A stretch of 64,000 bases of DNA from Caldimonas brevitalea (GTDB lineage Bacteria > Pseudomonadota > Gammaproteobacteria > Burkholderiales > Burkholderiaceae_C), in contig NZ_CP011371.1 of the NCBI RefSeq assembly GCF_001017435.1, positions 806,001-870,000 of the forward strand, written 5' to 3'. How positions within the stretch are numbered: the first letter of the stretch is position 1; each line of letters opens with the position of its first letter. The notes beneath the pieces were generated by a model. It did no database searches. It had not been told where the DNA came from and was given only the letters and a program-made list of their open reading frames with translations. Shown piece by piece: positions 1 through 8,548 of the stretch. Both the position numbers and the translations under genes were made by a program.

Positions 1-738
1 GGGCCGGTAATGGTTGAGCAGCAGGCCGACCGCGTGCAGTCGCTGGCTGTCGGTCACCTCGTAGAAGCGCTGGCGGATCTTGGTGGCGGCATGCCGCTCG
101 GTCAGCTTCACCTCCTGCGGGTCGCGCAGGTAGCGGCCGGCCAGCTTCGACACGCCCTCGGGGTAGGTGGCCGAGAACAGCAGCGTCTGGCGTTGTCGCG
201 GGCAGTGCTGGATCACTTGTGCAATGTCGTCGGCAAAGCCCATGTCCAGCATGCGATCGGCTTCGTCGAGCACCAGGGTGTTGAGGGCGCCGAGCGCCAG
301 TGTTTCGCGGCCCAGGTGGTCGAGGATGCGCCCGGGCGTGCCCACCACGACGTGGGCGCCATGGGCGAGGCTGGCGATCTGCGGGCGCATCGTGGCGCCG
401 CCGCACAGCGTCAGGGTCTTGATGTTGTCCTCGGCGCGGGCCAGGCGGCGGATCTCCTGTGTCACCTGGTCGGCCAGCTCGCGCGTGGGGCACAGCACCA
501 CGGCCTGCACCTCGAAGCGCCGCGGGTCGAGCCGGGCCAGCAGCGGCAAGGCAAAGGCCAGTGTCTTGCCGCTGCCGGTCTTGGCCTGCGCGATCAGGTC
601 ACGCCCGGCCAGCGCCAGCGGCAGGCAGGCGGCCTGGATGGGGGTCATGCGGTCATAGCCCAGCCGCTGCAGGTTGTCGAGCACGGCGGGCGCGAGGGGC
701 AGCTCGCTGAAAGCGAGGCCGGAGGTGGTATCGGTCAT
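1..738 (-). CDS. dbpA: ATP-dependent RNA helicase DbpA, N-terminal part (runs off the window edge)
   Basis: DEAD-box helicase that in the DbpA family remodels 23S rRNA during large-subunit assembly. The 246 visible residues start at an ATG at 736-738 and show the Q motif (MTPIQ), motif I AQAKTGSGKT, PTRELADQ, TPGR, the DEAD box LDEADRM and the SAT motif, so the first RecA domain is complete and the second just begins. The opening FSELPLAP and the run RRLARAEDNIKTLTLCGG resemble DbpA more than RhlE or SrmB. The C-terminal RNA-binding domain that would prove DbpA lies outside the window. Seen directly: the motifs; inferred: the subfamily. Confidence 0.85.
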   Translation of the reverse strand, partial: MTDTTSGLAFSELPLAPAVLDNLQRLGYDRMTPIQAACLPLALAGRDLIAQAKTGSGKTLAFALPLLARLDPRRFEVQAVVLCPTRELADQVTQEIRRLARAEDNIKTLTLCGGATMRPQIASLAHGAHVVVGTPGRILDHLGRETLALGALNTLVLDEADRMLDMGFADDIAQVIQHCPRQRQTLLFSATYPEGVSKLAGRYLRDPQEVKLTERHAATKIRQRFYEVTDSQRLHAVGLLLNHYRP

Positions 739-790
739 GCCGGATTGTCGCGGATCGCCGGCGGGCGAGCGCGCCGGTGGCCGCGGCGAG

Positions 791-2983
791 TCAAACCTTC
801 GGGCCGCGGCCTCCCTCGTCGTCGGCCACCGCCACCGACCGGCCCCACGCGGCGTCGAACACCGCGGCCTTGACCTTGGCGGCCGCTGCGCGGTCGAACA
901 CCGCGACATTGGTCTCGCCCGAGAAGTGCCAGCTGGTCTTGTCCATGTTGGACGAGCCGAAGATCGCCAACTCGCCATCGACCGCCATGAACTTGGCGTG
1001 GCTGGACCCGATCACGTTGCCGTCGGGCACCGGCGCGCCGTCGGGCGCCGCGGGGTTGCGGAAGTAGCGGATCTGCAGGCTGCGGGTGTCGATGCCGTCA
1101 CGCTGCAATTGCTCGATCGCCGCGGCATTGGTGCCGCCAGCCACACGGTTGTCTTCGCGTTTGTCGTTGAAGCCTTTCGAGACGAGCAACTCCACCTGCA
1201 CCCCACGCGCGGCGGCGGCGCGTAGCGCCGTGATGACGGCTGGGGCGTTCAGGTTGGGCGTCATGATCTGGATCGACGAGCGGGCGTTGTCGATCGCGGA
1301 CAAGAAGGCCTGGTCCTGCGGGTTGCGGGTGTCGGTGTTGAGCGGATTGAAGTTCGGCTTTTTGGTCAACACCGCCATCGTGACGCCGCCCGCCGCGGGG
1401 GCGAGGACGAGTGGCGCGTCGTCGGGGTCGATCGGTCGTGTCGGTTGGTCGCGGTTGACGCTGCGGTTCCAGTTCGTGGCGAAGTCTTCGCGCAGGCTGC
1501 GGGCGACAGGACCCGACAGCGAGACGCCGAAGTCATACGCGGGTTGCGGCGCGTCGTTGCGGCTCTGGACGTTGGCCCCGGTGACGGCGGCATGCCGGCC
1601 GTCGACGATCACACTCTTGCTGTGCAGCGAATTGACCGAGCCGTGCCGATGTCCGCGCACCTCGAGGTCGAGCCGGTCGGCCAGGTGCGCGTAACGCTCA
1701 CCGAGCAAGGCGTCGGGCAGCGGCCCCGGCGGTCGGCTGTTCGGCTGCGCCGCCTTCTTGTTGCCGGTGGCCTGCATGAAGCGCTGGGCGATGCCGGCTT
1801 CCTCGTTGACGAGCAGGCGCACCTTGATGCGCCGGCCGGGGGCATCGCCGGCCGCCTCCCGCTGCGCCAGGTTGTCGAGCGCCTCGAGCAGCGTCTCGGC
1901 GGCTTTGGAATTGGGGTCCCAGACGAAGGTCTGGATCAGCACTTCCTGCTGCGCCGACCGGATCAGTTCGGCCTGGCGCGCGAAGATGGCCGGCCCTTCG
2001 ACATCGACGCTGTGCACCCGGTTGCCAGTCGACAGGATGGCCTCGGCCCGCACCGTGCCACCGCGGGCATGTTGCAAGGCCCCGGCGAGCAAGGCGTGAG
2101 GGTCGGACGGATTCGCTGGCGGGCTGACCAGGCGCCGCTGGTGCTGCACCGGTGCAGCGCGGCGCTCCAGGTCGACCTCGAGGCTGCCGGCGTGGGCGGT
2201 CGCCACGTGCCGGTGTACGTCGTGCAGCGTGTGGGCAGCGTTGATCTGGTCGGGCGCGGCCGTGGCGTCGAGTCCCGGCGGTGGCGCGCTATCCAGGCTC
2301 AGCGCGCGGGCGAATTCGATCTGGTGGCGGTAGGCGAGGACCTCCGGGTCGTCCCCGGAGCTGCCGTGCTCGTCGCCCTGCAGCCCGAGATCGCGGGCTG
2401 CCAGGTGATCCAGCGCGTGCGTGCCCTCATGTACGGCATCGAGCAAGCGCGCCCAGCTGTCACCACGCTCGGCGTTCAGGAACACACGGTGCCCCTCGGT
2501 GTAAGCCAAGGGCAGGGGGCCGTCGTTGCGGGCGCCACAGGCCTGGCGGAATTCGAGGTCCGACAGCAGGTTCAATTCGATCTCGCCGCGGTCCAGCGCG
2601 GCGGCGATGCGGGTGGCTTGCGGGGTCACGCCGCGCAAGGCGCGGGCGTAGTCCTGGAGCGTCTCGAGGCGCGGCGGGCGGGCGGGCCGGATCTGGTAGA
2701 GATCCGCGCGGGGCACGGCGAGCGCCGCAGGGCGGGGCCGCTCGCCGCCGCGCGTGCGCGCTTGCGGGCCGCTGCTGTCGGCTTCGCTGTCCAGACTGCG
2801 CTGTGCTCGCACAGTGGCCGCGAAAGGCGGGGGCAGGCCGTGCATCGCAAAGCCTCCTGCAGCACGCGACGCCGGGTTGCCGTGGCCGGATGGGGCAGTG
2901 GGGTTCGACGCGGGTGCCGCTGGGGCCGGGGCCGCCGGGGTGATGCCGGTGCCGGGGCGGCCGATGCGGTCGGGGATCGACAT
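791..2983 (-). CDS. Phospholipase D-family protein with an N-terminal HEGTH metallopeptidase-like region
   Basis: 730 residues from an ATG preceded by GAGGAAGG; the frame stays open further upstream but that stretch looks non-coding. Two PLD catalytic motifs are present: HSK with D after four residues at H454/K456, and HAK at H662/K664 followed by GSSNMD, so a complete two-HKD phosphodiesterase core can form. Residues 1-90 are Pro/Ala/Ser/Gly-rich and lack a signal peptide. Residues about 95-235 carry H185-E-G-T-H189 with ALDH after it and a downstream E214-x3-Y218, like a zincin active site. The substrate may be a phospholipid or nucleic acid. A composite toxin or secreted effector is possible but is inference. 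No immunity gene or secretion locus is adjacent; the nearest gene is the helicase. Confidence 0.8.
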   Translation of the reverse strand: MSIPDRIGRPGTGITPAAPAPAAPASNPTAPSGHGNPASRAAGGFAMHGLPPPFAATVRAQRSLDSEADSSGPQARTRGGERPRPAALAVPRADLYQIRPARPPRLETLQDYARALRGVTPQATRIAAALDRGEIELNLLSDLEFRQACGARNDGPLPLAYTEGHRVFLNAERGDSWARLLDAVHEGTHALDHLAARDLGLQGDEHGSSGDDPEVLAYRHQIEFARALSLDSAPPPGLDATAAPDQINAAHTLHDVHRHVATAHAGSLEVDLERRAAPVQHQRRLVSPPANPSDPHALLAGALQHARGGTVRAEAILSTGNRVHSVDVEGPAIFARQAELIRSAQQEVLIQTFVWDPNSKAAETLLEALDNLAQREAAGDAPGRRIKVRLLVNEEAGIAQRFMQATGNKKAAQPNSRPPGPLPDALLGERYAHLADRLDLEVRGHRHGSVNSLHSKSVIVDGRHAAVTGANVQSRNDAPQPAYDFGVSLSGPVARSLREDFATNWNRSVNRDQPTRPIDPDDAPLVLAPAAGGVTMAVLTKKPNFNPLNTDTRNPQDQAFLSAIDNARSSIQIMTPNLNAPAVITALRAAAARGVQVELLVSKGFNDKREDNRVAGGTNAAAIEQLQRDGIDTRSLQIRYFRNPAAPDGAPVPDGNVIGSSHAKFMAVDGELAIFGSSNMDKTSWHFSGETNVAVFDRAAAAKVKAAVFDAAWGRSVAVADDEGGRGPKV

Positions 2984-3390
2984 GGTGTAGGCCTTCCTCG
3001 GTGGGTGCTTGGGACCGCGCCTCGACCGCTGCGCGGCGAGCGCTGTCCTTGTCTCGACGTACGGGCGCAAACGATGGGCGAGCACGTACGCGCCTCCGGT
3101 GCACTCTAGGGTGATGCGGTGCGCCATACCACTACGAGTCCACGTAGGGCCGCTCCACTGCCGCCGCGCGCCGGCCGGTCCACCCCGTGCTGCGGCGTTG
3201 CCACTGCCGGTGGGCCGGGGTGGGTACATGGTAGTTACAACATGTGGTATCTAATTGGTATCGATGTGGATATATTCTGGACTGGCTGGATCAGGCGAGA
3301 TCCGCATCGGTCTCATCGCCACCCTGACCCGCCGGCCTGCGGCGTCCGCGCGCCACCCAACGACCAAGACCGACCTGGAGACACACCACC
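2984..3390. other. Intergenic region between divergent PLD gene and chitinase
   Basis: 407 bases without a supported gene. The right half (about 3225-3290) is markedly AT-richer than its surroundings and holds the direct-repeat operator described separately, and a -10-like TATATT at 3271-3276. No confident -35 partner was found. The left half is GC-rich and shows nothing recognisable except the ribosome binding site of the PLD gene. Confidence 0.5.
3245..3262 (+). promoter_or_regulatory. NagQ-like box upstream of the chitinase gene
   Basis: Two perfect direct heptamers TGGTATC at 3245-3251 and 3256-3262 are separated by exactly 4 bases (TAAT). A degenerate third copy, TGGTAGT, lies at 3229-3235. 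From memory, NagQ (GntR/LacI-type regulators of N-acetylglucosamine and chitin use in Xanthomonas) recognises imperfect TGGTATT repeats spaced by 4 bp, which this fits. The position 128 bases before a chitinase start supports an operator. The regulator itself is not in the window. Confidence 0.6.
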
Positions 3391-4875
3391 ATGCCGTCGA
3401 CCCCTTGCCTGCCCAGCGCTAGAACACGCTTGTTGTTCGCCTTTGCGGCCGCGCTGACCGCAACCTCCGCAGTCCCCTCGCTCAGCCACGCCGCGCCGGT
3501 TGCGGCGGCCGCCTGTTCGCCGGCGTGGAACGCCGGCACGGCCTACACGGGCGGCGCCACGGTGAGCCACAACGGGGTGAACTACAAGGCCAACTGGTGG
3601 ACCCAGGGCCAGGTGCCGTCCTCGAACAACGGGCCGGCCGGTAGCGGCCAGCCCTGGACCGTGGTGGGCAACTGCGGTGCGGCGCCCGGGCCGGCCCCCA
3701 CGCCTGCGCCAACGCCGGCCCCGACCCCTGCGCCGACACCTGCGCCGACCCCGGCCCCCACACCTGCGCCGACGCCGGCTCCGGCGCCCAACCCCGGCGG
3801 ACGCATGTACGTCGGCTATGCGGGCACCTGGAACACCAGCGTCCGCGACCTCGCGCCGGCCAACATCCCCAACTACTTCACCCACGTCAACCTCTCGTTC
3901 GCCAAGCCCAATACCTCCTACGTGAAGGGCAGCTATGCGTTCGACCAGGCTGTCGCGGGCTTCGAGTTCGTCGAAGGCGCCGCCACGCCGAACGGGCAGC
4001 GCAAGTTCACGCCCGAGCAGGCACAGGAGCTGCGCAACAACATCGCGGCGCTGAAGGCCCGCGGCACGCAGGTGTGGGTTTCGCTCGGCGGCTGGGCCTA
4101 CAGCCAGGGCAGCGAATGGGCCAGTTTCAATGCGCGCGCCGTGATCGACCTGGTGCAAGACCTCGGCGCCTCGGGCGTCGACGTCGATTGGGAAAGCCAC
4201 GGCTCCAGCTGCAACAAACAGGACGCTGCGTCCTTCAGTTGCAACACCGACAGCCAGGTCATCAACATCATCAACAGCCTGCACAACGAGATCCAGTCGC
4301 GCGGTGCCAAGCTCGGCATCTCGGTGGCCGGCTGGTCGACCGGCGCCTACTACGTGAAGGGCACGCCGTTCGAAGAAGGCAAGGTGCAGTGGGGCTCGCC
4401 GTTCGGCGGGGTGATGTACACGGTGGTCAAGACGCAGGGCAGCAAGATCAGCCACGTCAACCTGATGTCCTACGACGGCGGCGACTATTACGACCCCCGC
4501 GAAGGTTATGAGTCCTACCGCGCGATCTACAACGGCCCGATCAACATGGGCCTGCAGATCGCGCCGGAAGGGGCCGGCGGTGCCATCCTGACCCTTCCTG
4601 CCAACGGCGCCGTGTACGACGCCGAGATGCTGACGGGCCAGAACAACATGGCCACGCGCTACTACAACGTCGAGACCCTGGTGAACTACGTGAAGCGCAA
4701 GGGCCGCTCCGACGACGGCTTCATGCTGTGGCAGATCTGGAAGCAACGGGTCCACCAGCCGGCACCGAACGGCGCGGCGACCGAGAACAGCGCGGGCCAG
4801 TACGTCTGCCGCAACCTGCCGCTCAAGGGTGATTGCTCGCAGGCCATCCCGAATCTGCCCAAGCTGGTGCCTTAA
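3391..4875 (+). CDS. Secreted chitinase: CBM5/12 - Pro/Thr linker - GH18
   Basis: 494-residue exoenzyme expected to hydrolyse beta-1,4-N-acetylglucosamine links in chitin. A signal peptide ends near SHA at residue 34. Residues about 42-95 are a small aromatic chitin-binding module (WNAGTAY, NYKANWW, WTVVGNC). A PAPT linker spans about 98-133. The GH18 barrel follows with the SLGGW strand and the catalytic signature GVDVDWE, E268 being the acid/base. The first Asp of the usual DGxDxDxE is Ser261. The barrel shows the expected late MSYD and LWQIW segments. A NagQ-like operator lies upstream and an intrinsic terminator downstream, so the gene is probably monocistronic and GlcNAc-responsive. Confidence 0.92.
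   Translation: MPSTPCLPSARTRLLFAFAAALTATSAVPSLSHAAPVAAAACSPAWNAGTAYTGGATVSHNGVNYKANWWTQGQVPSSNNGPAGSGQPWTVVGNCGAAPGPAPTPAPTPAPTPAPTPAPTPAPTPAPTPAPAPNPGGRMYVGYAGTWNTSVRDLAPANIPNYFTHVNLSFAKPNTSYVKGSYAFDQAVAGFEFVEGAATPNGQRKFTPEQAQELRNNIAALKARGTQVWVSLGGWAYSQGSEWASFNARAVIDLVQDLGASGVDVDWESHGSSCNKQDAASFSCNTDSQVINIINSLHNEIQSRGAKLGISVAGWSTGAYYVKGTPFEEGKVQWGSPFGGVMYTVVKTQGSKISHVNLMSYDGGDYYDPREGYESYRAIYNGPINMGLQIAPEGAGGAILTLPANGAVYDAEMLTGQNNMATRYYNVETLVNYVKRKGRSDDGFMLWQIWKQRVHQPAPNGAATENSAGQYVCRNLPLKGDCSQAIPNLPKLVP
3695..3792 (+). repeat. Tandem 12-base-type repeat coding a (Pro-Ala-Pro-Thr)n linker
   Basis: Degenerate copies of a unit encoding PAPT repeat about eight times between the chitin-binding and catalytic modules. 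The third codon position varies between units, so the array has diverged and is probably stable. Such linkers separate binding and catalytic modules in secreted glycosidases. Copy number can change by slippage. Confidence 0.85.
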
Positions 4876-4911
4876 TCAAGTTGGAGAGGAGCGCGGTGCG
4901 GACCGCGCGCG

Positions 4912-4947
4912 AGGGGCGCCCGTGCAGTCGGGCGCCCCTTGCATTTT
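4912..4947 (+). terminator. Intrinsic terminator after the chitinase gene
   Basis: Arms at 4912-4922 (AGGGGCGCCCG) and 4929-4939 pair over 11 bases with a 6-base loop, followed by TGCATTTT. It begins 36 bases after the chitinase stop codon and is oriented correctly. Confidence 0.8.
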
Positions 4948-5056
4948 GGCCACCGCATCGGATGCCGGGCAGGTGGAAGGGCCCGCGGCGGTGTGCTGGT
5001 GAGGAACAGGGTTTGCTTTTCATTCCTCATCGAGTCTTCACCGGGAGCCCAGCAGT

Positions 5057-6763
5057 ATGGCCAGCCCCCCATCGGACGATGACGCAGACCAGCCGCGCCC
5101 CCTCGACGTGCAAGGCGATGGGCAGAGCGCCGGGGTGCCGGCCGAAGGCCGACAGGACAAGCACACCTACAACCCGGTCGGCAATCGGGGCTTGCATCAT
5201 TGGGAAGAGGGGCACATCACCCGCCTCGGTCTGGGATCGCGCGACAACATCTTCTTTGCACTTGTCGAGATGACTCGCATCGCGATGGTTGTCACCGATG
5301 CCACCGCGCCCGACAACCCGATCGCCTTCGTCAACCGGGCGTTTCTCGACCTGGTGCAGGCGCCCGAATCGGAACTGATCGGCCGCAACTGCCGCTTCCT
5401 GCAGGGCGAAAAAACCGATCCCAAGTCCGTGCAGGAGCTCCGCGAGGCGGTGGCCGCCCAGCGGCCGGCCGCCGTCGAGATCCTCAACTACCGGCCCAAC
5501 GGCAAGCCCTTCTGGAATGCCCTGTTCATCGGCCCCATCTTCGATGCCGACGGGCGTCTGCGTTACTGGTTCGGCTCGCTGCTGGACGTGACGCAGCGCC
5601 GGCTCTCGGAGCAGTCGATGCAGCAGGCGCAGAAGATGGAGGCCATCGGGCAGCTCACCGCCGGCGTGGCGCACGACTTCAACAATCTGCTGCACGTGAT
5701 CGCCGGCAACCTCGAAATCGCCAAGGGGCTGGCGCGTCACGACGAGGCGCTCACGGCAGCGCTTGAACGCGCCGAGCGGGCGACGTTTCAGGGCGGCAAG
5801 CTGACCCAGCAACTGCTCACCTTCGCCCGCAAGCAGCGGCTCGACCCGCGGCAGGTCAACCTGAACTCGCTGGTGATCGAGTTCAGCGAAATGCTGATGC
5901 GCACTGTCGGCGAACGTGTCGAACTGCGGCTCGACCTCAAGCCCGGCTTGCCCTGCTGCACGCTCGACCCGGTGCACCTCGAAATGGCCTTGCTCAACGT
6001 GCTGGTCAACGCCCGCGACGCCATGCCCTCGGGCGGCACGGTCACGATCGGCACCGCGTTGGAGCCGGCCATGTTCGACGCGTCCCACCGGGCCGCAAAG
6101 GGCGGACGCCGGGTGGTGCTGTGCGTGCGAGACCAAGGGGTGGGCATGCCGGGCGACGTGCTCGCACGGGCCACCGAGCCGTTCTTCACCACCAAGGCCC
6201 GCGGCACCGGCCTGGGCCTGGCGATGGTGCAGGGTTTCGTGCAACAGTCGCGGGGTGAGTTGCAGATCGACAGCGTGCCGGGCGAGGGCACCACCATCCG
6301 AATGATGTTCGAGGCGGCCGAGGCCGTCGCGGTGCCTGCAGGGGCCCCCACGCTTCAGGATGGAGCGACAGCAGCGGGCGCCGTGCAGGATCGGCCGGTG
6401 GTGATGCTGGTCGAGGACAGCCGCGACATCCTGGCGCTGGCCAGCGAGACCCTAGACCGCATGGGCTGCCGGGTGCTGTGCGCCTCGAGCGGTGAGCAGG
6501 CCGTCGAACTGGCGGCTCAAAGCGGGCGCCTGGACCTGCTGGTCACCGACGTCATGATGCCGGGCGGCATGAACGGGCTGGCCTTGGCAGCGCACTTGCG
6601 GGCTCGCACGCCGGACCTGCCCGTGCTGCTGATCACGGGCTACATGGACGAGCTCGGGCAGACCGATGCCCGCAATGCCTACCCGGTGCTCACCAAGCCG
6701 TTTCGCGCTGCCGAACTGGCACGGCAGGTGAGCGCCGCGTTGGCCGCCGACACGGCGCATTGA
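5057..6763 (+). CDS. LOV-domain blue-light hybrid histidine kinase with C-terminal receiver
   Basis: 568 residues. The LOV core (about 65-182) contains the exact photoreceptor signature GRNCRFLQG with the flavin-adduct cysteine at C112, and continues with NYRPNGKPFWN. A histidine kinase follows: H206 in GVAHDFNNLL, then an HATPase with DQGVGMP and GTGLGLAMV. A receiver domain at about 447-565 has phospho-acceptor D498 in TDVMMP and the LTKPF lysine. There are no membrane segments, so it acts in the cytosol. In known LOV kinases light-driven Cys-FMN adduct formation switches autophosphorylation. The receiver could be an internal phosphate sink or relay. No separate response regulator is adjacent, so its output partner is unknown. 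Start chosen at the ATG after GGGAGCCC. Confidence 0.92.
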   Translation: MASPPSDDDADQPRPLDVQGDGQSAGVPAEGRQDKHTYNPVGNRGLHHWEEGHITRLGLGSRDNIFFALVEMTRIAMVVTDATAPDNPIAFVNRAFLDLVQAPESELIGRNCRFLQGEKTDPKSVQELREAVAAQRPAAVEILNYRPNGKPFWNALFIGPIFDADGRLRYWFGSLLDVTQRRLSEQSMQQAQKMEAIGQLTAGVAHDFNNLLHVIAGNLEIAKGLARHDEALTAALERAERATFQGGKLTQQLLTFARKQRLDPRQVNLNSLVIEFSEMLMRTVGERVELRLDLKPGLPCCTLDPVHLEMALLNVLVNARDAMPSGGTVTIGTALEPAMFDASHRAAKGGRRVVLCVRDQGVGMPGDVLARATEPFFTTKARGTGLGLAMVQGFVQQSRGELQIDSVPGEGTTIRMMFEAAEAVAVPAGAPTLQDGATAAGAVQDRPVVMLVEDSRDILALASETLDRMGCRVLCASSGEQAVELAAQSGRLDLLVTDVMMPGGMNGLALAAHLRARTPDLPVLLITGYMDELGQTDARNAYPVLTKPFRAAELARQVSAALAADTAH

Positions 6764-6794
6764 GGCCGGTCGGCGGTCCTGTGCACACCGAAGG

Positions 6795-8243
6795 TCAGGA
6801 CGCGACGCCGGCGATCTTCAGGAAGTCGCCCATGCGAAAGCCGGTGCCGGTGATGGGCTTGAAGTTCTTGTTCGACGGGTGCAGCACACCGGTCTTGTCC
6901 TTCTTCAGCAAGCCCACCAGCACGTCGGCGACGATGGCCCCGCCGACCGGCCCCAGGCGCGCGCCGTTCTGCGTCACCTGGGCCTCGGCGAGCAGGTAGA
7001 ACCACAGCGGTGCCTCGCCGTTGAAGCGGGCATCGGTCAGCCCGATCTGCGCATTGGTCAACGGCGTCAGGCCCAGCTCGCGCGCCACCGCCTGCCCGCT
7101 CGGCAGCCCATAACTCTTGCCGCGGATCAGGTTGCGCTGGGCCAGCACCACCGGGCCGCCGGCCGGGATCGCGATGGGCGGCAGCGTGAACAGGCCGGAC
7201 GACAACAGCGGGTCGATCTTGCGCGACACGTTGACCGGCGGCTGCGGCTTGGTGGTGCCGGGGATGGTGAAGAAGTTCGACCACTGGATGATGTTGGCGG
7301 CCGGGATCGGGCGCCCGCCGCGCAGGTCGTTGCCGTCGGGGTTGAACACCTGCACCGCGACGCCCTGGTTGGCGCCCAGCACATAGGCGCGCCGCACCAT
7401 CGAATGACCGAAGCGGTAGGCGGCCACGCTGAACTCGACCGGCATCACCTTCTTGTTCGGGTTGTTGACGTCGTAGATGCCGAGTTCGCCGTTGCGGGCC
7501 GCGGTCACGTTGCTTTGACCGGCCACGCGGGGCAGGAAGTCATGCAGGACCACCCACTGGTAATGCAGGATGGTCGCGGACCGCGCCTGCGCGTAGGTCA
7601 TGCCGCGGTCGATCATCGCGTTGTGAAAACGGGCGATCGCGACATGCACCTGCGCCACGACCATGTTTTCATCGTTGCGCCCCTCGAACAGCACTGCACT
7701 GCCGTCGGCGCGGCGCAGCAGGTCGCGCCCTCCGGCGCTCAGCCGCACACGGCCGGTGGAATCGAACAGCTCGGGGTTCTGGGTCGGGCCGCCGCCGTAG
7801 ACGGAATCGAGATTCAAGTTGGGCTCGCGGCTGTTCTCCAACTCGTTCAGCGGCACCGGGCTGTCTTGCAGCGGCCGCCGGTCGAGCGTCATGTCATGGT
7901 CGATGAACTGGCCGAGGTAGGTGAACCCGGCGGGCTCCCGGTTGGGGTTGTTGTCGTCCAGTGCATTGGGGTCGAACATCGGGCCGGCGGGCGAGCCGAG
8001 GTCGTTCAGTGCGGCGCTGGGCGGTGTGAAGGCCGGCAGGTTGAACAAATGCCCGAAGGTGCCGGGCCTGGGCTTGACCAGTTGGGGCTCGACATCGGCG
8101 ACAGCGCCGGCCGCCGTGGCACGGCTGGCGGGGGTGTGGGCAGGGCTGTCGCCCCCACCGCCGCAAGACGTCAGCAAGGCGGTCGCGAGGGCGACCCCTG
8201 CAAGGTGCTGCGAGCGCAGACCGTGCGCATTGCCATTGACCAT
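6795..8243 (-). CDS. Lipoprotein animal-type haem peroxidase
   Basis: 482 residues from an ATG preceded by GAGGAG. The signal sequence ends in LLTSC with lipid-acceptor Cys27 followed by GGGG, so it is probably an outer-membrane lipoprotein. The mature part matches the animal haem peroxidase (peroxidasin-cyclooxygenase) superfamily: distal histidine H116 in GQFIDHD, ENMVVAQVHVAIARFHN, and proximal histidine H280 in YRFGHSMV. These enzymes use hydrogen peroxide to oxidise halides or phenols. The bacterial substrate is unknown. It is convergent with the LOV kinase gene and stands alone. Confidence 0.88.
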   Translation of the reverse strand: MVNGNAHGLRSQHLAGVALATALLTSCGGGGDSPAHTPASRATAAGAVADVEPQLVKPRPGTFGHLFNLPAFTPPSAALNDLGSPAGPMFDPNALDDNNPNREPAGFTYLGQFIDHDMTLDRRPLQDSPVPLNELENSREPNLNLDSVYGGGPTQNPELFDSTGRVRLSAGGRDLLRRADGSAVLFEGRNDENMVVAQVHVAIARFHNAMIDRGMTYAQARSATILHYQWVVLHDFLPRVAGQSNVTAARNGELGIYDVNNPNKKVMPVEFSVAAYRFGHSMVRRAYVLGANQGVAVQVFNPDGNDLRGGRPIPAANIIQWSNFFTIPGTTKPQPPVNVSRKIDPLLSSGLFTLPPIAIPAGGPVVLAQRNLIRGKSYGLPSGQAVARELGLTPLTNAQIGLTDARFNGEAPLWFYLLAEAQVTQNGARLGPVGGAIVADVLVGLLKKDKTGVLHPSNKNFKPITGTGFRMGDFLKIAGVAS

Positions 8244-8548
8244 CGAAGTTCTCCTCGTGGGGGGCGTCCGTCGAGGTCGAGGCACGGCAGGCACGACAAA
8301 ACGGCCTGCCGCCGCGAAGACTGCAGACCGCCGGTGGTGGTGCTTGTTTAAAGGCTTATCGAAGTAGGGCCGCCACGCTGCGATAAGCGTGCAGATACAC
8401 AGAGATGAAGATTAGAAGATGTTTCAGAAAATTCAAGCTGACGATTCGAATAAACCGGAACCACAGGCTATGGCACGAGGTGCAGGCTGCCTGAGCGCTG
8501 CCTGCACGGCCGGAGACCGTGCCTTGTCCTGCACAGTGCGCAGTGGAC
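8244..8548. other. Intergenic region, AT-rich upstream of the peroxidase gene
   Basis: 305 bases with no gene. Positions 8340-8460 are distinctly AT-richer than the window average and probably contain the peroxidase promoter together with the inverted repeat at 8354-8388. Positions 8504-8522 hold a GCACGG/CCGTGC hairpin with a 7-base loop just after the end of the PEP-mutase-like gene, perhaps a weak terminator. No sigma-70 boxes can be assigned confidently. Confidence 0.45.
8354..8388. promoter_or_regulatory. Inverted repeat GCTTATCG-N19-CGATAAGC, possible operator of the peroxidase gene
   Basis: Perfect 8-base arms at 8354-8361 and 8381-8388, separated by 19 bases, lie about 110-145 bases upstream of the peroxidase start in an AT-rich patch. 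This resembles a dimeric or looping operator, but no regulator can be named. Confidence 0.3.

Noticed and set aside
1445..3109. 554-codon plus-strand frame antisense to the PLD gene
   Set aside because: Arg/Gly/Val-biased translation with no domains; mirror of a real high-GC gene.
3695..3792. Short tandem repeat that might suggest a CRISPR array
   Set aside because: In-frame PAPT linker codons with no spacers.
3313..4755. 480-codon minus-strand frame antisense to the chitinase
   Set aside because: Composition of a shadow frame (His, Arg, Gly, Val rich); the plus-strand gene has signal peptide and catalytic motifs.
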